From the NCBI GenBank assembly GCA_002293585.1, contig DBDM01000021.1, positions 5,487-10,564 of the forward strand: a DNA stretch of 5,078 nt. The letters run 5' to 3'. Shown here in pieces: positions 1-5,078 of this stretch; the stretch's first letter is position 1, and each line of letters opens with the position of its first letter. The position numbers and the translations under genes were made by a program. A model generated the notes under the pieces. It ran no database searches, had not been told where the DNA came from, and saw only the letters and a list, made by a program, of their open reading frames with translations. This DNA is from Bacteroidales bacterium UBA932. GTDB lineage: Bacteria > Bacteroidota > Bacteroidia > Bacteroidales > UBA932.

Positions 1-1
1 T

Positions 2-538
2 TATCGCTATATTCGCATTCACCCCTTTGAAGATGGCAACGGACGGATTGCCCGCCTGCTTGTGAATTACATTCTGTTGCGACACGGTTACCCGATGATG
101 GTAGTACCGACTGCCGACCGGAAAAATTATCTGGATGCGTTGGGACTATGCGATAAAAACACGGGTAAGGAACCCTATAAGGGGGCAAATGCTACGCTTG
201 AGCAAATAAAACCCTTCTATGACTATATCTGTGCTTTTGTTGTCCGAAAATTAGAATTTGCAATGCAGCTTGTAAATGGCTTGATTACTGATATTTCCGA
301 GACAGACGATCAACAAATGAGAGAGCCTATTTCGGCAAATGTCAGTGTAAATGTCAGTGTAAAAGAGAAAATTATTGGCATAATACCACAACTGCCCTCG
401 GTTACCGTTAAAGAATTGGCAAAAGTATTGTCTGTGAGCGAAAGAACAATAAACAGGCAACTCGACATTCTTAAAGCAGAAAACAAAATTGAGCGCGTAG
501 GTTCCGACAAAACAGGCTATTGGAGGTTGAGGTACTAA
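2..538 (+). CDS. Fic-domain protein with C-terminal winged helix, 5'-partial
   Basis: This reading frame is open from the left edge and ends at TAA 536-538, leaving 178 visible residues. The visible part starts just before an intact Fic active-site motif, HPFEDGNGRIAR, at nt 20-55, with the catalytic His at nt 20-22. Fic enzymes generally transfer AMP (or another phosphate-containing group) to hydroxyl side chains of target proteins. After the Fic-core helices comes a linker containing a duplicated NVSV unit (nt 338-361). The last ~60 residues look like a winged helix-turn-helix, with helix stretches VTVKELAKVLSV and SERTINRQLDIL and a GYWRLRY wing. Bacteroidota Fic proteins often have this arrangement, and I infer DNA binding or self-regulation. 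The N-terminal region, where an inhibitory helix may lie, is outside the window, so class and autoinhibition cannot be judged. A GTG at nt 62 is internal to the motif-bearing frame and is not the true start. The gene appears more AT-rich than the GH89 gene it converges on. The family call is firm; the target is unknown. Confidence 0.93.
   Translation, partial: YRYIRIHPFEDGNGRIARLLVNYILLRHGYPMMVVPTADRKNYLDALGLCDKNTGKEPYKGANATLEQIKPFYDYICAFVVRKLEFAMQLVNGLITDISETDDQQMREPISANVSVNVSVKEKIIGIIPQLPSVTVKELAKVLSVSERTINRQLDILKAENKIERVGSDKTGYWRLRY
337..360 (+). repeat. Perfect 12-bp tandem duplication in the Fic linker
   Basis: The unit AAATGTCAGTGT occurs twice head to tail (337-348 and 349-360). It is a multiple of three, so it adds the four residues NVSV per copy without changing frame. 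It lies between the Fic core and the winged-helix domain, where linker length can change without breaking either fold. Confidence 0.9.
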
Positions 539-2706
539 TACCCCCTCACATAAGTGTTGTAAATCTCCGTGGCTACGTCAACGGCGTTGCCCGACGGTGT
601 AGCGGGGTAGGGGTTATGCTTTTTAGTCCATTCCTCGTCCATACCGAAGAAATCTATGGTGGAGGGCGTCCTGCCCTCTTCCAGTGATTGGCCCAGCTCA
701 TTGAAGAATGCTTCCCAGCGGGGATAATATACGTCTTTGAGCAGGCCCGCCCATTCTTTGTAGGCGTAGTTGTGCAACATGCCTGCGCTTTGCCGGTTGC
801 CCCATACGGTGATTTGTGTACGGGCGTTCCATTCATAGAGGTCTTGGTCGGCCGGCGTGGCGCCTATCTTTCGGGCCTGATTGGTCCATGTGCCCAGCAT
901 AAATTCCCGGCGGGTTTGCAACAGCTTGTCCTGCGCAAGGATAAGAGCGAGGAACTCCTTGCTCAATTGCCGGAATTCGGTCAAACTGCTGTCGCGATAG
1001 GCTTTGGTGACGGCCAATTGCAGGTGGTAGGCCCTGTTGGCCACTGTTTGGCGCACCACATCCACCAGGTCGTATTCAAAGTTATTATTTCCCTTGTATT
1101 TTCCGGCAACGGACAGCAAAGTTTCTGCCGCCATGCGCACGGAGTCGGTGCTGTAGAACGGGCGGACAACGGAGCAGCACGATACCCTGCGGATGTCGAG
1201 TCGCGGGGTGGCGGCAAACACACTTTCCGCCGTGCCTTCCTGAATGGAGCGGGGCGGACAGTTATACACCGTTTTGGAAAGCAAATCCCAGGCTTGGGTC
1301 AGCTTGTCATCAGTAGCGTCGTAACGGGCTTTGATGTATCCTTCCAGCCATTCTCCGGCAGTGAATCGTGTTTCGCGCCAGGGCAACTCAAACAACAGTT
1401 CGTACATTACCGGATTGTTTTCTATGGCTTCCATGGTGGCCCCCACGCCTTGGAGGGTTTGTCCGCTGCGGTGCGCTTTGGCGTCGTAGTAATAGTCAAT
1501 CACGGGCGTTATCTTGCCGTGCATGCCGGTGCGGCCGCCGAAGTTGAGCAGCATGCAATAAATCCAGTGGTGATGCCCGTAGCCTTCGGGACGGTACGAA
1601 ACCGACCAGTCCATGCCCCACATCGGGCGGCTTTCGCTGAACAGGTCGAGCACGAGCAGGTCGCCTTGTTGTATGTTGCCGATCATTTCGGGACGCGGAT
1701 TTTTTCCCCAGGCCTGTGCCACCCACACCGCTTGTGGGTTCACTTTTTTCATGGCGCCCATAATGGCTTTTCCGGTCAGGTCGAGGTCTACCCCTTCGGT
1801 GCTCCCTCCCTCGTGGAAAGGGTCAATGGCGTAGTAGTTGGCAGGGCCATACAGTTCGGTCAGTTTGGTGTAATAAAGTCCGGCAATTTTCTCAAAATTT
1901 TTGTCGGTGGGTTGCAGAAAGGCGGGGCGCGGAAAACCGCACCATGTCCCCGGGTCGGTCACTTCCACGCCGAGTTTTTCGCCGATGTTGCGCGGTACCA
2001 TTCCCGCATAGCCGGGCAGTGCAGGCTCAATACCGTATTCTTTCATTCGCCGGAGAATGTTTTTTTGCAGCGTTTCCTGCTGTGCATACCAGCTGTCGGG
2101 GTTGGGACCGCCCCAGCCTTCGAGGTTATTCATCTGCCACCAGGCCAGGAATCCGGAGCCGGCAATGAATGCGTTGGCCTCTTCTTTGCTGTAGCCCAGG
2201 TCGAGCAGCATATTGCGCCACACGGTTTCGGTGCCGGTGATGGCCAGCGACAGGTTGATGCCGTGCATAGCCATCCAGTCAATTTCCTGCTGCCAGCGTT
2301 CCCAATCCCAGAAAGCCATGGAATAGGAAAAGGTGCAGTAGTTCAGGTAATAGCGGAGGGTATGCGTGGTTTGGCGCCGTTCTTTTTGTTTCACGGCGGG
2401 CAACTTTTTCGGCAATTTGGCGGTCATGCCGTTCCATGAAAGATGTATGCCGGCGTAGTATTTCAGGTACCAGTTGATCCCTGTGGCGATGCTTACATAA
2501 TTGTTGCCGCGCACCACTATTTTATCCTTGTGCTGGTCGAGTTCAAAATAATCGGTGCCGTCATTTGTGTTGGCGAGCACGATCTCGAATTTTTTGGAAG
2601 CGCCTTTGTCAATGCGTTCCAGCATGCCGGTAATGGGATTGGCCGTGGCGGTAGTGCTTAATAAAGGCAGCAATAGCAGCAGCCCGAACAACAGGTTTTT
2701 TTTCAT
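535..2706 (-). CDS. Alpha-N-acetylglucosaminidase, GH89 family (NAGLU-like), secreted
   Basis: The 723-residue protein hydrolyses terminal non-reducing alpha-linked N-acetylglucosamine. From memory it aligns with human lysosomal NAGLU along its whole length. It begins with a Sec signal peptide (MKKN, a Leu-rich core, likely cleavage near residues 20-22 in TTATA/N) and has no lipobox, so it is probably periplasmic. A small N-terminal NAGLU_N domain spans about 24-105. The TIM barrel spans about 115-445, with signatures LNYCTFSYSMAFWDWERW (121-138), EIDWMAMHGINL (141-152) and LNFGGRTG (387-394). The helical C-terminal domain spans about 450-720. The acid/base Glu (human E316) corresponds to E299 in AIDPFHEGG, and the nucleophile (human E446) to E426 in GVGATMEAIENN, so the enzyme should be active. 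The ATG at 2704-2706 is chosen because the signal peptide starts there and no in-frame ATG lies just upstream. No Shine-Dalgarno is visible. The natural substrate (heparan-type or alpha-GlcNAc-capped mucin glycan) is inferred from the family. Confidence 0.97.
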   Translation of the reverse strand: MKKNLLFGLLLLLPLLSTTATANPITGMLERIDKGASKKFEIVLANTNDGTDYFELDQHKDKIVVRGNNYVSIATGINWYLKYYAGIHLSWNGMTAKLPKKLPAVKQKERRQTTHTLRYYLNYCTFSYSMAFWDWERWQQEIDWMAMHGINLSLAITGTETVWRNMLLDLGYSKEEANAFIAGSGFLAWWQMNNLEGWGGPNPDSWYAQQETLQKNILRRMKEYGIEPALPGYAGMVPRNIGEKLGVEVTDPGTWCGFPRPAFLQPTDKNFEKIAGLYYTKLTELYGPANYYAIDPFHEGGSTEGVDLDLTGKAIMGAMKKVNPQAVWVAQAWGKNPRPEMIGNIQQGDLLVLDLFSESRPMWGMDWSVSYRPEGYGHHHWIYCMLLNFGGRTGMHGKITPVIDYYYDAKAHRSGQTLQGVGATMEAIENNPVMYELLFELPWRETRFTAGEWLEGYIKARYDATDDKLTQAWDLLSKTVYNCPPRSIQEGTAESVFAATPRLDIRRVSCCSVVRPFYSTDSVRMAAETLLSVAGKYKGNNNFEYDLVDVVRQTVANRAYHLQLAVTKAYRDSSLTEFRQLSKEFLALILAQDKLLQTRREFMLGTWTNQARKIGATPADQDLYEWNARTQITVWGNRQSAGMLHNYAYKEWAGLLKDVYYPRWEAFFNELGQSLEEGRTPSTIDFFGMDEEWTKKHNPYPATPSGNAVDVATEIYNTYVRGY

Positions 2707-2735
2707 GGATAAAATATCATTTTTTGAATTTCACT

Positions 2736-2743
2736 GCAAGATA
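2736..2743 (-). promoter_or_regulatory. Possible -7 element of the GH89 gene
   Basis: Read on the minus strand this is TATCTTGC. It resembles the Bacteroidota -7 consensus TAnnTTTG with one T missing. It lies about 30 bp before the GH89 start, which would give an AT-rich leader of roughly 25 nt. No good -33 TTTG is seen at the usual distance, so support is weak. A promoter somewhere in 2707-2820 is expected, because a terminator lies just upstream. Confidence 0.3.
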
Positions 2744-2820
2744 GTAAATTTTATTGGAATTAGCGGTTTAATTTCCGAAAAGTATTCAAAAACTAAAAGT
2801 TTTCGTAAATGTTGGCTATT

Positions 2821-2855
2821 AAATAAACAATAAGCCCGGCGCAATGCCAGGCTTA
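2821..2855 (-). terminator. Strong intrinsic terminator upstream of the GH89 gene
   Basis: On the minus strand, arms TAAGCCTGGC and GCCGGGCTTA form a 10-bp stem closing a 5-nt ATTGC loop, followed by the T-rich tail TTGTTTATTT. The stem is continuous only as minus-strand RNA: one position is a U-G wobble there but a C-A mismatch on the plus strand. With the T-tail, this fixes the direction. It lies about 115 bp before the GH89 start, so it would end transcription arriving from the small unit or from susD readthrough. Confidence 0.8.
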
Positions 2856-2878
2856 CCAACTAAAATTTAAATAAGATA

Positions 2879-2944
2879 TTACATCAGCAACAACAAACAT
2901 CCCCGACAGTGTTTTCCGAAGGTGCTGTAATTGACGTAGCACAT
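2879..2944 (-). CDS. Possible 21-residue Cys-containing micropeptide (or part of a small RNA)
   Basis: ATG 2942-2944 to TAA 2879-2881 encodes 21 residues, starting MCYVNYSTFG, followed by KHCRGC, and ending in four Leu and a Met. There are three Cys (2, 13, 16), the last two forming a CxxC. An in-frame TAA at 2951-2953 just upstream means the frame cannot start earlier. The 66 bp contain 29 G/C (44%), clearly higher than the flanking spacer, so the island seems to be under some constraint. It lies between two same-strand terminators. I do not recognise the peptide. No Shine-Dalgarno precedes it, which is not decisive in this phylum. Alternatives are a non-coding RNA whose island folds (for example GTGCT 2938-2942 with AGCAC 2922-2926), a leader peptide for GH89, or chance. 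Confidence 0.35.
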   Translation of the reverse strand: MCYVNYSTFGKHCRGCLLLLM

Positions 2945-2953
2945 AGTTAATTA

Positions 2954-2985
2954 CAAATTTGGTTCTGCTTAATTTCACTATTAAA
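2954..2985 (-). promoter_or_regulatory. Possible -33/-7 promoter of the small inter-terminator unit
   Basis: On the minus strand, CAAATTTG (2954-2961) matches the Bacteroidota -7 element TAnnTTTG except for its first base. TTTA (2982-2985) lies 20 bp upstream and matches the -33 TTTG except for its last base. The spacing fits the phylum's consensus. Transcription would start near 2947, just before the ATG at 2944, and would run about 125 nt to the terminator tail. The background is AT-rich, so a chance match is possible. Confidence 0.35.
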
Positions 2986-2997
2986 TAAAAAATTGCT

Positions 2998-3032
2998 ATA
3001 AAACCAAGGGTGTGCCTAAAAAGACACACCCT
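2998..3032 (-). terminator. Intrinsic terminator of the susCD operon
   Basis: Arms AGGGTGTG and CACACCCT (3025-3032 and 3007-3014, read on the minus strand) form a perfect 8-bp stem with a 10-nt loop, followed by TGGTTTTATA. It begins 28 bp after the susD stop codon. The T-tract is moderate, so some readthrough toward the GH89 gene is possible. Confidence 0.78.
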
Positions 3033-3060
3033 CTTTCTATTTACTTTTCTATGAAAAGCC

Positions 3061-4617
3061 TTAGGGTCGCAATATCCACATTACGCCATCAGCGCTGTCG
3101 TTTCCGCTGAATTGACGGTCAACGGCGGCTTGTACATTATCGCCGTTATAGGTGTATTCGCTATTGGGATACATCCATCTTACCGGTAATTTATTCCTGT
3201 CGTCAATGTTTTCATTGGTGGCAGGGTTAACAGGGATGTAAGGTATATTGATACGTCTCAACTGCCATAGGCCTTCCCATGGCGCTTGCAGGAAGTTGGC
3301 CAGGTATCTTTGTGTAGCAATCTGTTCTATTTGCCGCTGTGCAGTCGATTCGAACTGTACCCCCGGATTGGTCAGGTAGGCGTCAATATAGGCCGGTGTG
3401 ATTTCACGTCCCGTGGGGGTATAAGCTGCCGTCATATTGCCGCCGGTGAAGTTCATGGCCGCACGAATACCCGTTTCATAATACGTCCTGGCATCACCCG
3501 TAATAAATCCTCTTACACAGGCTTCGGCCAAAATGAAATTAACGTCGGAATAGCTGAGCAGGTAAATCGGTTCGCCGGGCGCGTAGTCGCTGTAGCGGGT
3601 AGCCATCATCGAATACCTCCGGCTTGTGTTCACCACACCATGCATAGCCTCAATGAACGTATAATCAGCCGTAGGATCAACTCCTGCATAGGCATTAAAA
3701 TCCGATGCGTCCAAGCCATCGTCATTGATAGCGCCGGCCATTGGGTCAGCATAGCAAAACAGCCGGTAATCCTGAAAACGTTTCAAGGAATCAATCAGCA
3801 CCGAAGACATCATGCTATAATCCATGTAGTTGTTTCTATCCTTGTAATAAGGATACTGCTGATTAGCCTTGTCGGAATAGGTCAACTGGAAATTATCTGC
3901 ATTCGATTCGAAAAGCGGTTTCGACAGTAAGGCCTGAAAGCGTTGCTTTACCCTTAAATCAGCATCATTTTCTTTTAAGTACAGATGGATCAATACGCTC
4001 AATTCAAGGCTGTTCACCGCTTTCCGCCATTTCTCCACATTTCCGCCGTAAACAGGGTCGCCGGTAAAGGCTTTAGCATTCTGCAACAGCCTGTCGGCTT
4101 CTTCCAATTCATTCAGCAGTCCCATAAACACTTCCTTTTGGGTATCGTACTTAGGGAAGAAATTATCGTCGGATTCACCTTTCATGGCTTCGCTATAGGG
4201 AATGTCGCCGACACGCAGCGTCAAGTCCAGGAATTTATACACCCTGATAAAGTGCCCAACAGCTTTGTAGGCATTTTGCAACGCTTCGTCGCCGGCAGCA
4301 GCTTCCACCATTTTTTCGACATTGACCAACTCATTCATTCCGCCATAAGCGTCGGTGCGCTGCCAGTAGTTGTATTGCCGCTCGGTTTCCTTATTTTCTG
4401 TCCATATCAAATACTTGTTGTTCACATGATTCATCAAGTATGTTTTTCCGTTTCCGGTATTTTGGCGGGCGATATTTAAAATTAAACGGGTAGCCAGCAT
4501 TCCCGGCGAGGCATTGCTTGTTTTATTCGGGTTGACATTATAGTCCTCCAGCTTGTTACAGCCGGATAAAACAAAAAACAGCACCCCCAATGATATAATA
4601 ATATTTTTATGTTTCAT
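3061..4617 (-). CDS. SusD/RagB-family nutrient-binding outer-membrane lipoprotein
   Basis: This 518-residue surface lipoprotein forms the lid of a SusC transporter and binds the glycan or other nutrient before import. The N terminus is a lipoprotein signal with lipobox LSGC, giving lipidated Cys20. The residues after it, NKLED, include acidic ones, as in Bacteroidota surface-export signals. Family signatures are DYNVNPNKTSNASPG near the mature N terminus (25-39), IYLLSYSDVNFILAEACVRG (351-370), RQIEQIATQRYLANF followed by WEGLWQLRR (428-455), and the C-terminal pattern LPVRWMYPNSEYTYN plus NDSADGVMWIL. These resemble the SusD-like subgroup annotated as SusD/RagB nutrient-binding lipoproteins rather than the starch SusD itself. 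It starts 19 bp after the susC stop, so the two are surely co-transcribed. A weak AGGA (4621-4624) lies only 3 nt from the ATG. The ligand cannot be read from sequence; alpha-GlcNAc glycans are suggested only by the neighbouring GH89 gene. Confidence 0.96.
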   Translation of the reverse strand: MKHKNIIISLGVLFFVLSGCNKLEDYNVNPNKTSNASPGMLATRLILNIARQNTGNGKTYLMNHVNNKYLIWTENKETERQYNYWQRTDAYGGMNELVNVEKMVEAAAGDEALQNAYKAVGHFIRVYKFLDLTLRVGDIPYSEAMKGESDDNFFPKYDTQKEVFMGLLNELEEADRLLQNAKAFTGDPVYGGNVEKWRKAVNSLELSVLIHLYLKENDADLRVKQRFQALLSKPLFESNADNFQLTYSDKANQQYPYYKDRNNYMDYSMMSSVLIDSLKRFQDYRLFCYADPMAGAINDDGLDASDFNAYAGVDPTADYTFIEAMHGVVNTSRRYSMMATRYSDYAPGEPIYLLSYSDVNFILAEACVRGFITGDARTYYETGIRAAMNFTGGNMTAAYTPTGREITPAYIDAYLTNPGVQFESTAQRQIEQIATQRYLANFLQAPWEGLWQLRRINIPYIPVNPATNENIDDRNKLPVRWMYPNSEYTYNGDNVQAAVDRQFSGNDSADGVMWILRP

Positions 4618-4636
4618 TGTTCCTGAATTTAAAAGA

Positions 4637-5078
4637 TTAAAAATTTAATTTCACGTTAAATCCCAAATATCTCACCGAAGGAGAGGCCAAGCCGTCTATA
4701 GCGGAATCCGGGTCGGTAAAACGGAATTCTTTGCTCCACAAAAATAAATTTTGCCCGATCAGTGATACGGACGCCGACGAGGCGCCTACTTTTTGGATAA
4801 TATGTTGGGGGATATCATAAGTGATGGACAACTCACGTAATTTCAGGAAGGTTTCATCCAAATTCGTAAACTCGTCACTTCTATAATAACGCCTTGCATA
4901 GGTTTGGTAAGAACTGCCTACCGTATTGGGGGCGAAAACGCGGGTGTCCGATTCCACTGTTCCAAAATTGTCACTGTAAGTAACATTACCCGATACAACA
5001 TATACGCCGCCGCCGTTATAGTTTTTCTTACCTTCTACCACTTCCTGGTATCTCCATTGGTTGTCGAGTCGGGGGGCG
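4637..5078 (-). CDS. SusC/RagA-family TonB-dependent outer-membrane transporter, C-terminal end (5'-partial)
   Basis: The frame stays open to the right edge, and the stop is TAA at 4637-4639, giving about 146 visible residues. A GTG at 5041 is not a real start, because the frame continues upstream as APRLDNQWRYQEV. The visible part is the end of the 22-strand beta-barrel: YARRYYRSDEFTNLDETFLK, then LRELSITYDIP, then VSLIGQNLFLWSKEFRFTDPD, ending SVRYLGFNVKLNF. The GQNLF-W motif, the DPD loop and the C-terminal aromatic Phe, recognised for barrel insertion, are typical of SusC/RagA proteins. The full protein would normally be about 1000 residues. The N-terminal plug, TonB box and any carboxypeptidase-regulatory-like domain lie outside the window. 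It imports the ligand held by the adjacent SusD-type lipoprotein, using TonB-ExbBD energy. Confidence 0.95.
   Translation of the reverse strand, partial: APRLDNQWRYQEVVEGKKNYNGGGVYVVSGNVTYSDNFGTVESDTRVFAPNTVGSSYQTYARRYYRSDEFTNLDETFLKLRELSITYDIPQHIIQKVGASSASVSLIGQNLFLWSKEFRFTDPDSAIDGLASPSVRYLGFNVKLNF

Larger units (their letters stand above)
2707..3060. other. Intergenic region between the GH89 gene and susD
   Basis: This 354-bp AT-rich stretch holds, read on the minus strand, the susD terminator, a promoter-like element, a GC-richer island with a 21-codon open frame, a second terminator, and then about 114 bp of GH89 upstream sequence. I see no tRNA, IS end or CRISPR repeat in it, and no convincing plus-strand gene. 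Confidence 0.85.

Noticed and set aside
62..538. GTG at 62 as the start of the Fic-protein gene
   Set aside because: The same frame is open upstream and encodes the Fic active-site motif at 20-55, so the gene must begin before the window.
688..2439. A 583-codon open frame on the plus strand opposite the GH89 gene
   Set aside because: It is fully antisense to a gene with family signatures along its whole length. Its translation has no recognisable domain and looks like the mirror of G/C-rich codons, with many Gly, His, Val and Phe.
2696..2703. Run of eight A (minus strand) right after the GH89 ATG as a phase-variation tract
   Set aside because: Lys-Lys codons after the start are normal in signal peptides, and eight bases is short for convincing slippage without strain data.
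2555..2833. Plus-strand 92-codon frame spanning the GH89 start and its upstream region
   Set aside because: It overlaps the signal-peptide coding region antisense, runs into AT-rich spacer, and shows no domain or clear promoter.
2831..3032. The two hairpins as inverted-repeat ends of a small mobile element
   Set aside because: Their arms differ in sequence, each is followed by a T-rich tail in the same direction, and no flanking target duplication is seen. Terminators explain them better.
3286..4479. Two plus-strand open frames (3286-3930, 3985-4479) opposite susD
   Set aside because: Both lie inside a confidently assigned susD and have no family signature, so they are shadows of its codon use.

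Overview
The window looks like Bacteroidota (Bacteroidales or a relative). It has a SusC/SusD outer-membrane pair, a full-length bacterial alpha-N-acetylglucosaminidase, start codons with little or no Shine-Dalgarno sequence, AT-rich leaders, and partial matches to the Bacteroidota -33/-7 promoter elements.

Layout from left to right. Positions 2-538 (+) hold the C-terminal part of a Fic-domain protein with the complete HPFxxGNGR motif and a C-terminal winged helix-turn-helix. It converges on, and overlaps by 4 bp, a GH89 alpha-N-acetylglucosaminidase at 535-2706 (-). Next is a 354-bp intergenic region (2707-3060). It holds two minus-strand intrinsic terminators about 150 bp apart and, between them, a GC-richer island with a 21-codon open frame (2879-2944). 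Beyond it are a SusD/RagB-type surface lipoprotein (3061-4617, -) and the C-terminal end of its SusC-type TonB-dependent transporter (4637-5078, -), which runs off the right edge.

Taken together, the minus-strand genes look like the 3' end of a small polysaccharide utilisation locus. SusC/SusD would capture and import a glycan, and GH89 would remove terminal alpha-linked GlcNAc, as found in heparan-type or some mucin glycans. A terminator lies between susD and the GH89 gene and a possible GH89 promoter lies downstream of it, so the enzyme is probably transcribed separately from susCD. The Fic gene looks like an unrelated neighbour.

The least explained part is the interval between the two terminators. 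It has the parts of an independent short transcription unit (promoter-like element, short island, strong terminator) that could make a small RNA, a Cys-containing micropeptide, or both.
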